A stretch of DNA of 64,000 bases from Trichomonas vaginalis G3 (taxonomy: Eukaryota > Parabasalia > Trichomonadida > Trichomonadidae), in contig NW_026529214.1 in the NCBI RefSeq assembly GCF_026262505.1, positions 1 to 64,000 of the forward strand. Reading direction: 5' to 3'. The number at the start of each line of letters is the position of its first letter. Within the stretch, counting starts at the first letter, position 1. Both the position numbers and the translations under genes were made by a program. Under the pieces are notes generated by a model. It was not told the DNA's origin. It saw only the letters and a list, made by a program, of their open reading frames with translations, and did not search any database. Shown piece by piece: positions 51,662 through 62,811 of the stretch.

Positions 51662-52069
51662 ATGGGTTTTGGCGATTATGTTAAAGCTGGATGGGGTATG
51701 GTGAAAAAAAATCCTGGTCTTGTAATAGGTGCTGGATTTAACATTGCTAACAAACTTTTCCCTCAAGTTGGTCAAGTCGGTGGTGTTATCGGTAGTCTTG
51801 GTGAAAGAATTGCAAAAACTACATTAGGTGAAGATAATGCATTAACGAAGAATCTTAAAGCATTCAATAAAGCTCTTGGTGGTGACTTCAGTAGAGACAA
51901 GCCTGTTGAAACACCTATAGTTCAACCTCAACAAACTATTGACAACAATAAGTATAACGCATACATTGGAGGAGCTATTTGGAACAATCATAAGCCATTA
52001 GTTCAGTCAGTACGTGTACTATCAGACATGCCATGGATTAATGCTATTAGTGGCACTATACGCAGATAA
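51662..52069 (+). CDS. Gly-rich 135-aa minor virion-protein candidate (copy C)
   Basis: Same protein as 12225-12632, 10 bp after the ATPase and 20 bp before the large gene. Looks whole. Confidence 0.55.
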   Translation: MGFGDYVKAGWGMVKKNPGLVIGAGFNIANKLFPQVGQVGGVIGSLGERIAKTTLGEDNALTKNLKAFNKALGGDFSRDKPVETPIVQPQQTIDNNKYNAYIGGAIWNNHKPLVQSVRVLSDMPWINAISGTIRR

Positions 52070-52089
52070 TATATTTTTATGAGGTTTAA

Positions 52090-55000
52090 ATGAGTGAACA
52101 AGAGAGGAAACTCATTGATGAACGAGTTAAGAAATGGGAGAATGAACGTCCGATAATTCGTACCATAATTAGCGATCAAAAGTTCAAGCAGCATACATTT
52201 GATTTTTTGCGCGATATATATAATGATCTTGCTTTTGATTACAATGCTAGGCAATACTTTGAGAAAGAATATGTTCAAAAAGGTCGTATTAATTTCCCAA
52301 TGAGAAGAGAAGGCTTTTTGATTACATCAACATATACAGCACGTGGTAGAGACCCTTTTACAGACGCGGTTCGTAACTTTAAAGCACGTTCTTCTATTAA
52401 TGATGATCCAGATTTCTACATACCTTATTTTCGTCCACCTTCGCATCCTTTACGAACCAGTGATCCTGGATATGACGCTAAACGAAGATATATAGAGACG
52501 AAATTAGCTAAATACAAGGAACCTAAGGATCCAAGGACTGGAGAAGTAAAGGAATCACATGTCAAGATAAATAAGCTTTACAAAGTAGTTGAAGAATTGG
52601 AGAAACGATCTAATGAGATTAACGCTGAGAAGAAAAAGGAAGTACCAAATATGAACAAACTAGATAAGATGATTAAGGAATATAGAGGATTGGCGAATAC
52701 ATCGAGCGTTCTAATAAAGGAAGTAGAAAACACGACAAAGCTGCAGAAAATGATTCATGATGAATTACTGTTAGGTGAATTTTCTATAAAACAAAGACAG
52801 AGTAACTTAATGGGTGAGGCTTATTATTTGGAGAATTGGTATAATGAGAGGTTAAAAAAATGTCGACTCCAACACCAACTCCTACACCTACTCCTACAGT
52901 AGCTCCAACACCAACTCCCACTCCTGAACCAACAGTAGCTCCAACGCCAACTCCTACAGTAGCTCCAACGCCAACTCTGACACCAACTGCTCACGCAGGT
53001 CCTCCACCAATGTCGAGTAGTCATGGTATAACATTAAATAAACCAACACCTACACCAAAATAACTCCTGTATCACATCCTAGTACAACTAACCCAGTATC
53101 TGATTCAAATCAAGCGGAAAGATCACAGGTTCTTAAAAGAGCTAATACACCAACTGCTTCCCCTATTAGAACACCAGAGCCAACTCCAAGAATCACAAAG
53201 GCGCCAACACCTTCACCGACTGTTGAACCAACTCCAGAACCAACAGTACCTCCAACTCCATCTCCAACTCCATCACCGACACCTACAAAAGCACCTACTC
53301 CATCTCCAACTCCGACTAAAGCTCCGACACCGTCTCCAACACCAACTAAAGCTCCAACACCGTCTCCAACTCCAGCTGAACCAACTGATGCAGAATCTAT
53401 TCAAAATTGGTTAGACGAAGAAAAGCGAAAAGAAAAGGCTGCAATTGATGCTGCACTAGATAAAAACACACCACCACAGACACTTGGTGGTTACATGTTA
53501 AAGAAAGACAACATTCAAAGACAAGAACGTGCATTGAGTGTTGCCAGAGAACAAGCACAAGAAGAGAAGAAAATAGTTGAAGGAGAAGCTTCAAATAGAG
53601 GTGGTCCAGGAACTTACAAAGGATCAAACTATCCAGCAGAGAAAGCCTCGAGTGATAATGTTGTCTCAAGAGCTACTGATTTAGTTACCCATGGTATTCT
53701 AACTGGTGCAACAGCTGTTGGTAGTGCTATTGGAACCAGTGTTGACACTGTTGTTGATACTGTAAGAACTGTTACAAATCCTACACCTGAAGATAGGAAG
53801 GAAGAATTTCTTACTCTTAATACAAAGGCAAAACCAGGGATATGGATTGGTCGTGGAATTTTAAATGCTGGTAGTGCTATTGGCAATGGTGCTTCAGCGG
53901 TAGGGGGATGGCTCGGAAGAACAGCAACATCAACCGCAAATGGAATACTAACAGGTGCCAAATCACTTGGTAATTGGGCTGATGATAAGTATACAAAATA
54001 TTATGAAGAAAAAGCTCGTAAGGCTAAGGAAGAAGCTGAACGAAAGGCGAAAGAAGAAGCTGAACGTAAAGAACTAGAGGAGCTTAAGAAGAAAGAAAAA
54101 GCTCGTAAGGCTAAGGAAGAAGCTGAACGAAAGGCGAAAGAAGAAGCTGAACGTAAAGAACTAGAGGAGCTTAAGAAGAAAGAAAAAGCTCGTAAGGCTA
54201 AGGAAGAAGCAGATAGAAAGGCGAAAGAAGAAGCAGATAGAAAGGCTAAGGAAGAAGCTGATAGAAAGGCGAAAGCAGCAACACCATCGCCAACTCCATC
54301 TCCTTCACCATCACCAACTCCATCGCCATCTCCATCTCCTTCACCATCTCCATCTCCTTCACCATCACCAACTCCATCGCCATCTCCATCTCCTTCACCA
54401 TCAATAGCGGCTCCTGTGAGACAATTTGGTGCATGGGGTGCTGATTTAGTCAAAGATGCTGCACAAGGAATTGGAAAGGAACTGAAGAACACAACATTAG
54501 GTACAATAGAGCGTTTTGGTAATCTTACGGATTACACAATTAGATCAGCTGCTAATCTTTTATATAACCAGACTACTGATAACGGTACTGATGAATTGGC
54601 TGTAAACGGACTAGCATCAATTAAGAAATCAGCAGAAGATAAATACGATGAATGGAAAAAGAATATTAAGGGTGAATATAATAAGTATGCATATCCTGAA
54701 GAACATATGAAGTTAGAGCTTACCAGACTAAGATCAAAATATGGTAATGAAACAACAAATACTACAACGCAAACGACGAAAGCTGACAGAAAGATTGATG
54801 ACACTCCTACTCCAACTCCTGCAATGGCGAACATCACAACAATTGCTCCAAGAGTTCCAACAGGAGAAGGTATATCAGGAAATGTTTCAACTACTCATAA
54901 CATTACTGAAGCAGCTAATGTTTCAGCAGTTGAGCAACCTGTTGTTAATGTAACTCAGGAAAACGCTACTGAAACATCAACACCAAGACAGGATGTAAAT

Positions 55001-55551
55001 AATGAACGTCCAGAAGTTAAGGAGGTTGCAAAAGCATACCTGGAGAAAAATACTACACAAGTTCTTGAAGCAGAAAAGCATCTCAATTCAGACAAAACAC
55101 CATCTCCAACTCCTGAAGCATCAGTTCCTCCAGCAATTGGTGGAAATATACCTTCAGTATCACCATGGCAGAAATTTTATGGATTGTTTAAAGGAGCGAA
55201 TAAGGTAATGGATGCTGCTGAGAATCTCCAAAAGTTCAAGAATGAAGTCGCAACTGGTGCAAAGAAATAGAAGAGAATGATAAACAAGCTGCTGAATTAG
55301 CTAAACAACAAGCTGAAGCAACTAAACAAGCAGCAGCTCCTAAACAATCTATATCTAAGTCTCAAAGACAAGGTCCTGACCCAAGTGCTAAAGTCAAACA
55401 GAATCCAACACCACCTGCAGCAGAGAAGTCCAAGAAGGACAAGGACAAGAAGAAGGATAAATCAAAGAAGGACAAGGACAAGAAGAAAGATAAGGATAAG
55501 AAAAAATCGTCAAAAGATAAAAAACATAAAAATTTATCCAGTAAGAAATGA
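52090..55551 (+). pseudogene. Large Pro/Thr/Lys-rich protein gene, broken (copy C)
   Basis: Counterpart of the 1171-aa gene, split into separate frames with about three breaks. Two [12 protein letters not shown] units instead of three or four, but a longer PSPSP run (about 54285-54410). Confidence 0.75.
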
Positions 55552-55784
55552 GTCAAGTCATTAAAGCATCAACTAAACAAAAGTGGTTAACTGAATATAT
55601 AAAAGATGGTAAGGTTCCTGATGGATATTATGTACATACAATGAAAGACGGACGTGTACAGTTCCGTAAAGTCAAGCAACCTCTCAATGATGAACAGATC
55701 AGAAGGAAGATCTCATTGTATGAAACAAAAATAAAGGACTTACAAGCTAAACTCGAAACCCACGATACTTCTCAAGAAAACTAG
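55548..55784 (+). CDS. Small basic coiled-coil protein, 78 aa (copy C)
   Basis: Same as 8456-8692; ATGA overlap with the large gene and convergent overlap with the integrase are kept. Confidence 0.6.
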   Translation: MSQVIKASTKQKWLTEYIKDGKVPDGYYVHTMKDGRVQFRKVKQPLNDEQIRRKISLYETKIKDLQAKLETHDTSQEN

Positions 55785-56808
55785 GCATATCTTTAACATG
55801 ACCTTCATTAATATTTTTCCTCCAATACTGTACTTCCATTTGTGACAACCTGTTTGGATTACCTTCACGCATACCTCTACCTGTCACTTTTCCTGTATTT
55901 TCGTTCTCAAACGTAACATCATACTTTACATCATTACCGACAAGTTCATGACCATCAATACTTTTAACAGCACCGTGTCTTCCTTGATCTAAAGTTTCTC
56001 CTTGCTTTAATCCATGCTCTATTTTTGTCCATATCTGATAACGTGGATATCTTGCAACACTTCCATCTTTTGCTCTTAACAAGTATGCACTTGTATCAAC
56101 TGAATCAACTGTATAATAAGAAGGATCAAGATGTCTTCTTTGTTGGTTACCTTTACCCCTTGGTTCAACTATGACTTGAACTTTTTGACCAGGTCTTAAG
56201 TTATAAAGGTTATTTTTTCTGACATACTCTTCTTTCAATCTTTGCTTCTTTATATATTCCTCATTATCCTTTTCTGTGAAATCATCAGGCTTTTGTTGTG
56301 TGCTTGAATGATATTCAGTGTTGTAGTCATTAATAATTTGTCTCATTGTATCTGCAGTGAAAGGTGGTGTTTTATCACCTTCTTTGAGGTTTAACTTCAT
56401 ATGTAACATAGTTCTAATAGTTCTACAGAACCTATTAATAATACCTAGTATGTTATGATTGTATTTCTGTGTCGTCATGTGCTCAATGTTATGACTGACC
56501 AACAGATCTCGAACATTTTGTGTCGTATAAGCTGGGTCTTCATCACTAGTAAGTATTGTAGGCTTCATTTCACCTGTAGCTTGTGAAATGAACTTCTGCA
56601 TTGCACTTAGAACATTGTTTGAGTTCTTTTCACTCATTGGGAACGCATAACCTTTTCTACTGTTTACATTGATGAACAAAAGAAAATATGGTGGTGTTCC
56701 ACCAGGATTCTCAAATGTATCGAATTGATAAGCTCCCATATCAGTTGAATATATTGGTAGCATCAAATCCTCTTGTATTAAAGTTTTTTCTTGTTTACCA
56801 ACAGTCAT
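55747..56808 (-). CDS. Retroviral-type integrase, 353 aa (copy C)
   Basis: Open frame with the same rve core and C-terminal region as copy A, slightly different in length within the linker before the SH3-like part. Confidence 0.87.
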   Translation of the reverse strand: MTVGKQEKTLIQEDLMLPIYSTDMGAYQFDTFENPGGTPPYFLLFINVNSRKGYAFPMSEKNSNNVLSAMQKFISQATGEMKPTILTSDEDPAYTTQNVRDLLVSHNIEHMTTQKYNHNILGIINRFCRTIRTMLHMKLNLKEGDKTPPFTADTMRQIINDYNTEYHSSTQQKPDDFTEKDNEEYIKKQRLKEEYVRKNNLYNLRPGQKVQVIVEPRGKGNQQRRHLDPSYYTVDSVDTSAYLLRAKDGSVARYPRYQIWTKIEHGLKQGETLDQGRHGAVKSIDGHELVGNDVKYDVTFENENTGKVTGRGMREGNPNRLSQMEVQYWRKNINEGHVKDMPSFLEKYRGFRV

Positions 56809-56821
56809 TTTTTTATTAACG

Positions 56822-57175
56822 TTAAAGTCTTACAGGCATTGAGTAATCGCTATAACCATCATGGTCTGCGAATTCATGTAATCTTGATGCATCAGGTTCT
56901 TTCTTCGTTGGTGCATGAAACCTTGCTTCATCATAAAGGTTCATATAATGGTTTGTCACGTTTGGGGTAGACCCAATTTTTGCATATTGAGGATATGAGT
57001 AATGATACACTAAGTTGAACCCATTACTACCATCATCAACATATATCTTTGGTGGAGGTTGTCTTATTAAATTCCTTCCTCTTGGGGCTTTGAGTTGGAC
57101 GATCTGATCTAGATCATTGTAAACAACTCCTGTTGCAGTATATTCTGTGTTGTTCTCTGGGTTAATGTTCGTCAT
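56822..57175 (-). CDS. Hypothetical protein, 117 aa (copy C)
   Basis: Same as 7059-7412; upstream of the integrase on the same strand. Confidence 0.6.
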   Translation of the reverse strand: MTNINPENNTEYTATGVVYNDLDQIVQLKAPRGRNLIRQPPPKIYVDDGSNGFNLVYHYSYPQYAKIGSTPNVTNHYMNLYDEARFHAPTKKEPDASRLHEFADHDGYSDYSMPVRL

Positions 57176-57210
57176 TTATATGAGAATAAAACAATTTTTA
57201 CTCATAACAA

Positions 57211-57792
57211 ATGAGATCGAAGTCAATTCTTTATGGTGCAGCTAATCTTCCAATTGAACCAACAAGCAATGTTGATTCAAGAACAACTAATAACATTGTG
57301 ATAAAGAACTATCCATCTGGTACAGTAAGTGATGCTCCAACAGAGATAAAAAAAGAGGAAACAACTACGAACTCAGAAGCACCAATGTATCCTCCTCCTT
57401 TAAGTCCATTAACTTCCAACCTGACCTCATCGAGATCTGTGGAGACTTCATCGAGGATTGGTGTAGAAGAGTATTTACTTAGTATATACCAGAAGATACT
57501 TCTAGACCAAGACAAAGAGCTCTTTTCTAACTTAGTGAGCAAAGATCAGATCTTACTACCTAAGCCAGACTTGGAAGAAGTTGTTCACAGAATGACTGGG
57601 TTCAAGTGTGAAATAGACCTACTGGACCCAGACATCACATGTTGTGGTATTCCACCACCTTTCTCAAAAATAGCTCAGATCAGAATCATTGATGAGAACA
57701 ATATTGCTCAAGAGTTTAAGTATGCATATAATGCACAATATACTGAGTTAATAAGTAGGTATAATTTATGTCTTAAGTATGTTATTGTTTAA
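57211..57792 (+). CDS. Conserved YPPPL/CCG protein, 193 aa (copy C)
   Basis: Same as 6442-7023. Looks whole. The roughly 110 bp after it differ from copy A and hold no gene. Confidence 0.7.
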   Translation: MRSKSILYGAANLPIEPTSNVDSRTTNNIVIKNYPSGTVSDAPTEIKKEETTTNSEAPMYPPPLSPLTSNLTSSRSVETSSRIGVEEYLLSIYQKILLDQDKELFSNLVSKDQILLPKPDLEEVVHRMTGFKCEIDLLDPDITCCGIPPPFSKIAQIRIIDENNIAQEFKYAYNAQYTELISRYNLCLKYVIV

Positions 57793-57900
57793 CCAAAAAA
57801 TTTTTTATCTAATGTTAAATATGGTTGTTCAAACAAGAACAAAAGCACAAATGTTTCAAGACTTACTCAATAAAACTTATTGTTTACTCAAGTAATTATT

Positions 57901-58291
57901 TTAGAACGTTTCGACGTACTCCTTGATCTTATCAAGAGCTTCGAGCATCCGCTTCTTTGCATTGTCCTTGGCGAGGATGGCTTGCTCAATGGTGAGCTCG
58001 AAGGCTTCTTTACCGATCGGAGGTGTCGCGAAGATCTTTGAGTGCATCAAGAGCTGCAGTGTACTCTGATGGTAAATGGGAGCCATCTAGTAATGGGTAC
58101 AAAATGAGCATGTACTCCTGCAGTAAGTTCTCCTGTTTCAAGCGGGACTTGAACTCTTCGCGGAGATCTTGAAGCTTTTGGAGCTTCTCAGTGGCTTGAA
58201 GGTAGTCAATGATGACCTTCTCTTGTTCCTCAAGTGCTTGTGGGAGGAAGTGGACATAAGCTGTTGACTTCATGAAAAATGAAGTGGTCAT
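57901..58291 (-). pseudogene. Helical 130-aa protein gene, broken (copy C)
   Basis: Counterpart of 5735-6127; broken with a few changes. Start by homology at 58291. Confidence 0.6.
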
Positions 58292-58310
58292 GACATGACT
58301 TTTTAAGTTA

Positions 58311-58481
58311 ATGTCCGAGCCATACAGTGATGTCGAAGCAGCACATGAACCAAAGAAGAAGTCTTGCTGGGAAAAGACAAAGATTGTTGGTAACGCAATC
58401 CTAGCCATTTGTGTTGTTTTGAACTTGATCGTACTTCTGATCTTGTTCTACAAACTCAACAGAGGTTATTGTCTCAAGTAA
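58311..58481 (+). CDS. Small single-pass membrane protein, 56 aa (copy C)
   Basis: Same protein as 5548-5718; its open frame is kept although the divergent neighbour is broken. Confidence 0.65.
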   Translation: MSEPYSDVEAAHEPKKKSCWEKTKIVGNAILAICVVLNLIVLLILFYKLNRGYCLK

Positions 58482-58505
58482 ACACTTATTTTTATTACCA
58501 TATAA

Positions 58506-59348
58506 ATGATTTTTACCAAACCTCCTTTACCTTTCATAGGTAATAAGTCGAAGATCAGGAAAGATCTTATCGACATACTCAAAGACATCAAAGGGGATTA
58601 TGTCTTCGTTGACCTCTTTGGTGGTTCTCTCTATATCTCTCATCTGTTGCATATTATGTTCCCAAAAGCAACGATCATAGCTAACGACTATGATAACTAC
58701 GTTGATAGACTGAAACACATTCATGACACGAATGAAATACTTAAGGAACTTAAGGAGAGAATAAATGTTAAGCCAGATGAGAAAATTCCTACTGATCAGA
58801 AAGAGATCGTCAGAGAAGTTATAAGTAAAGCTCCATACATAGACTGGGATACATTATGTTCACGTCTTCTCTATTCTGGAGCATACAAATACTATGATCT
58901 TGACACATTAATGAAGAAAGTGTTATACCTCAGATATACTAACTTATTTGGTGAAAACATAGATGACTATCTTGAAGGTTTAACTATTGTTCATAAAGAT
59001 TGGAGAATACTCTTCAATGAGTATAAAGATCTTCCCAATGTTTTCTTTATATGTGATCCTCCATACTTCCATACTTATTCTATACAGTATGGAGATGAAT
59101 GGACTCTTAAAGATACTGTAGAAACCTTTGATGTCCTTAATTATCCATCTATTTACTTCAGTAGTGATAAATCTTATACAGAAGAACTTATAGAGATATT
59201 GACAAAAAGATATGGAGAGAAATTTCCTATGAGAAAGCATGTTATAGATAGAGGTTTAATTAATCCTAACACTCAGAAAAATAATGAAGTAATATATGTC
59301 ACTTTTTCTGTTAATGGAGAAGAGAAAGATCAAGAAGATAATAGTTGA
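58506..59348 (+). CDS. D12-class (Dam-like) adenine DNA methyltransferase (copy C)
   Basis: A 280-aa frame essentially the same as copy A, with PFIGNKSKI, VDLFGGS and DPPY. Three of three readable copies keep this gene open, while several neighbours are damaged. Confidence 0.88.
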   Translation: MIFTKPPLPFIGNKSKIRKDLIDILKDIKGDYVFVDLFGGSLYISHLLHIMFPKATIIANDYDNYVDRLKHIHDTNEILKELKERINVKPDEKIPTDQKEIVREVISKAPYIDWDTLCSRLLYSGAYKYYDLDTLMKKVLYLRYTNLFGENIDDYLEGLTIVHKDWRILFNEYKDLPNVFFICDPPYFHTYSIQYGDEWTLKDTVETFDVLNYPSIYFSSDKSYTEELIEILTKRYGEKFPMRKHVIDRGLINPNTQKNNEVIYVTFSVNGEEKDQEDNS

Positions 59349-59601
59349 TGAGGGAACTGAAGAAGCGACGACATTCATCTTTGACGACGGAAAGCTCACA
59401 TTCGTTGTCGATAAAAATGGACAACACTTACACAAAAGAAAGAGACCAAGAAAATTTTTAGATCTCCCAAAAGCTAGGAAACCAAAGGAACCATTTCCAG
59501 TACCAGCCGTCCAAGAACCAGAGAGACTTTTGATACCAAAACCTGTGGTTGACAAATATGATCCAGATCAGTTCTTCCCAAAAATACCAAAGTTAGAATA
59601 A
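59296..59601 (+). CDS. Basic, Pro-rich small protein, 101 aa (copy C)
   Basis: Same as 4428-4733, overlapping the methyltransferase end; a second ATG at 59314 is the other possible start. Confidence 0.6.
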   Translation: MSLFLLMEKRKIKKIIVDEGTEEATTFIFDDGKLTFVVDKNGQHLHKRKRPRKFLDLPKARKPKEPFPVPAVQEPERLLIPKPVVDKYDPDQFFPKIPKLE

Positions 59602-60165
59602 AAACTCCTTTATTTCTTTAGTATTATATAATAAGTCTATTAGTAAGCTCTGTTCTCGTTCTGTTCTGGTATTTTGACGTCTTTTCATGGTCTCGCATAA
59701 TAAGATCATGAACTTTTTCTTGAGATACTCGAAGAGCTGAGGTAAGTTATCATATTCTGGATATGTAGGAAGCATCCCTGCTATCGTAAGTGTTGTATCA
59801 ATAAGGATTGGACTTATATCGGAAAAGTCGAGATCTGGAGTAGAATAAGAAGGTAAGTCTCTTACATGTAGGTAGTCATTATATGCTTTACGCATGAGAC
59901 TGAGTTTCTGGAGCACAACTATGAGACTTTGGTTCTGACGTTCAAGTTTGCTTAAAGTTCTCTCCAAGCTTCTGTAATAAACGTCAACCTCTGTAAGAGC
60001 AGATATTTTTGCATTGATCTCGGAGATCTTTTCTTGAACTTCACCAAGTTTGACCTTAACTGACGTTTGAGCTCCCATCATGTTTTCATCAAGGTCATTC
60101 TCTATGTCATCAATGATATCTTCCCATGAGTCATTTTCATCATTGATCTTAACGTGAACACTCAT
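59593..60165 (-). CDS. Coiled-coil protein, 190 aa (copy C)
   Basis: Same as 3861-4436 with one residue fewer; convergent 9-bp overlap with the 101-aa gene. Looks whole. Confidence 0.6.
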   Translation of the reverse strand: MSVHVKINDENDSWEDIIDDIENDLDENMMGAQTSVKVKLGEVQEKISEINAKISALTEVDVYYRSLERTLSKLERQNQSLIVVLQKLSLMRKAYNDYLHVRDLPSYSTPDLDFSDISPILIDTTLTIAGMLPTYPEYDNLPQLFEYLKKKFMILLCETMKRRQNTRTEREQSLLIDLLYNTKEIKEFLF

Positions 60166-60198
60166 GAAAAAAATGTCAAAAGTGTTTGTAAATGTGTT

Positions 60199-60594
60199 TT
60201 ACTCTTGAGCTTCTTCTTCTCATTGACTCGTCTGTAGGGCTTAATGTGCCATCACGTTCGACCAGAAGGTTCTGCTCAGGTCTGTCAAGGAGCTGTCTGT
60301 AGGTCGTGAAGGTTTCAACGAGTCCTTGGTAAGGAGTTTGGAGATCAACATCGACCCATGGGTGTTTGCGTAAGAAAGCAGCAAGGCTTTCACGCTTGGA
60401 GTCAATGACATCTTTCTTATTGGTTAATCCTTCTTCAAAGCTTAGGATTACTCCTGCAGTTGATTCAAGTCTTTGGATCTGGCGTCTGGAAACCTTGGTG
60501 AGTTGTCTTATCTCTCGTTTCCAAATACATGCAGGAGATATGCAGAAATTACTTCATTAAGTTCGATTAAACAAATTGGATGAAGATCAGTCAT
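60199..60594 (-). pseudogene. Helical 132-aa protein gene, broken (copy C)
   Basis: Counterpart of 3426-3824, beginning MTDLHPICLIEL right beside the 15-bp array. Broken. Confidence 0.55.
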
Positions 60595-61006
60595 GGCTTT
60601 TGTAAAGCAATCTTTTGTAAAGCTGTCTTTTGTAAAGCAGACTTTTGTAAAGCAATCTTTTGTAAAGCAATCTTTTGTAAAGCAGACTTTTGTAAAGCAA
60701 TCTTTTGTCAAGACGTCTTTTGTAAAGCAGTCTTTTGTAAAGCAATCTTTTGTCAAGACGTCTTTTGTAAAGCAGACTTTTGTAAAGCAATCTTTTGTCA
60801 AGACGTCTTTTGTAAAGCAAAAGTATTCAATTTTGTGAGAAAATGCTTTTGTAAAGCAGTCTTTTGTAAAGCTGTCTTTTGTCAAGACGTCTTTTGTAAA
60901 GCTGTCTTTTGTAAAGCAGTCTTTTGTAAAGCTGTCTTTTGTAAAGCTGTCTTTTGTAAAGCTGTCTTTTGTAAAGCTGTCTTTTGTAAAGCAGTCTTTT
61001 GTAAAG
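60595..61006. repeat. 15-bp tandem repeat array, about 26 units (copy C)
   Basis: Inverse-orientation counterpart of 3074-3424 with about four more units. The same unique interruption (GTATTCAATTTTGTGAGA) is kept. Extra units are of the existing types, as expected from slippage or unequal exchange. Confidence 0.9.
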
Positions 61007-61023
61007 ACATAACCGACGACCGA

Positions 61024-61530
61024 ATGTCCCAAGATGGTACAACACCAGCTCCAGCATCACCAACACTAGATATGATGGCAATGATGATGCAGATGATGCA
61101 ACAGCAAACCCAGCTTATACAGCAAATGCAGGAAAAGAAAACTTTCAATAAACCTGCAAAGAACTCACAAGATCTTGAAGCTGGACTCAATGCTCTCAGG
61201 AACGACTACAAGAGAGAGCAGATGACGTTTAGGAAGAAGGGTGATGAAGATTATGAGAATGATCCGATCGAGGAAGACGAGATCAAGTCCACTGCATCCA
61301 CAAAGACCCTCCAGGATGAAAGAGATGATGAGGGATTCCTTACCAAGTCTCAAAGACTCTTTGTCCTTGAGTTCTTCACGATCTCTGCCTTGAGATCTAT
61401 GAGGAATTGGAAGGGTCGCGTTCCAAGTGGCTCAAACAAGCGCGAACTACTCATGACCGCAGTACCGCTCACTAAGACAAAAGTCCAGCTCATGGACTTT
61501 ATCCTTTCCGCTTGTCCCGACGAGATCTAA
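61024..61530 (+). CDS. Met/Gln-rich hypothetical protein, 168 aa (copy C)
   Basis: Same as 2550-3056, starting 18 bp after the array. Looks whole. Confidence 0.6.
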   Translation: MSQDGTTPAPASPTLDMMAMMMQMMQQQTQLIQQMQEKKTFNKPAKNSQDLEAGLNALRNDYKREQMTFRKKGDEDYENDPIEEDEIKSTASTKTLQDERDDEGFLTKSQRLFVLEFFTISALRSMRNWKGRVPSGSNKRELLMTAVPLTKTKVQLMDFILSACPDEI

Positions 61531-61587
61531 GATCTGATCAGAGTAAAAACTTACATTTATGAGCTAAGCTCAGTAATAATTAGTTGT

Positions 61588-61794
61588 TTATTCTTTCTTC
61601 TCATACTTCTGTGCAAGGTTTCCACGGAAGAACTCAAGCAACATTTGGATCTTTCCAAGCTTTCGACCTTCTTTTTCGAGGTCATCCTGGTAAGTTCGGA
61701 ATGCGTCAACGTGTGAGCTCGCATAGAATGCAGCAACAACAACCTCTTCTGCACCTTCTTTGCTGTCAAGTGGCATGAACTCGAATCCTTCCAT
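61588..61794 (-). CDS. Small hypothetical protein, 68 aa (copy C)
   Basis: Same as 2286-2492; divergent from the 101-aa gene at 61818. Confidence 0.55.
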   Translation of the reverse strand: MEGFEFMPLDSKEGAEEVVVAAFYASSHVDAFRTYQDDLEKEGRKLGKIQMLLEFFRGNLAQKYEKKE

Positions 61795-61817
61795 TCGACC
61801 AAATAAAAGTGACAAAA

Positions 61818-62120
61818 ATGTCAATGAGACCCACTCGTTGCATAGATGCTAAACCTGGTCCGAAGATGCAAAAGTTCTTCTTAACACTCATGTCTGACCA
61901 TAGGGAGTACGGTCATGAAGAGGTCATACAGATCTTCGATCAGTGTGTACCAAAACCTGAGAATCCAGACGAACTCTTCATGAAAATTTACTTGCTTCAA
62001 TGGAGAGATGAGAGAACAGATATGAAACTCAGACCAATACCAATCTTTCTAGGTTTCTGCAATTACCTAGAACAAGCATACCAGATTAAAGGGTCTGACA
62101 CCATCTTCCTCCAAAAATAA
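61818..62120 (+). CDS. Hypothetical protein, about 100 aa (copy C)
   Basis: Begins MSMRPTRCIDAKPGPKM; helical, with EYGHEEVIQIFDQC, LFMKIYLLQWRDE and FLGFCNYLEQAYQ. The frame is open upstream to a GTG at 61809, but the ATG is preferred. The copy A counterpart is broken. Family unknown. Confidence 0.55.
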   Translation: MSMRPTRCIDAKPGPKMQKFFLTLMSDHREYGHEEVIQIFDQCVPKPENPDELFMKIYLLQWRDERTDMKLRPIPIFLGFCNYLEQAYQIKGSDTIFLQK

Positions 62121-62130
62121 ACTTTATCGT

Positions 62131-62573
62131 TTATAATGCATCAGGATCTACATCTATTTCTTCTGCTTCATCCTCAATGTCGATCTCTTCGACAGGTTTG
62201 ATAGCAGCTTTGAGTAAGTTCTTACCCATTGTCTTAAGTTCAACTGGGTTATATTCTTTGTCTTTACTCTTTGTTGATTTCGTGAGATCTACATATAAAC
62301 AATAACTTTTAGTCTTGTCAAGGTTTATTCTCGCTGAGAAATGGTCAGGAATGTTTATAGCTATCTTTTCAAACTTAGTAAATTAGCTAAACCTTCATTT
62401 GTGTATTTCTGCTTATCGACAAAGATCATGATCGGACTTGCACTATAACCATACTTTCCTTGACATAATGTTTGTGGTAAGCATATAAGTAGTCTCTTTG
62501 CTGTTTTATTTTGCTTCTTCACTTCATCTACAAACTGTTGGATCTTAAAGAACTTTATATGATGTTCAGACAT
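62131..62573 (-). pseudogene. 147-aa protein gene, broken (copy C)
   Basis: Counterpart of 1506-1949, broken at about one place. Confidence 0.55.
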
Positions 62574-62637
62574 CTTTATATACCCGATAAAAAGTTCAGA
62601 TAAAAAAATAATTAGCTATATTTTTATTAGTGCATAA

Positions 62638-62811
62638 ATGAGTCTTTCTTTGAGATTTTCTGATGAAGATCTAACTTTGGTAAGATCTTTAAAAGATGAT
62701 GAAAACATTCTTTCTGTCATTGATGAAGAAAAGAAATACTTCAGTAATGATGTAAAAATAGAGCTACTCATTCATACTGAGAAACAGTTTGTGATCGTGA
62801 TCTTGAGTTAA
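62638..62811 (+). CDS. Small acidic protein, 57 aa (copy C)
   Basis: MSLSLRFSDEDLTLVRSL and onward, same as 1268-1441; its stop overlaps the stop of the convergent fibre gene. Confidence 0.6.
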   Translation: MSLSLRFSDEDLTLVRSLKDDENILSVIDEEKKYFSNDVKIELLIHTEKQFVIVILS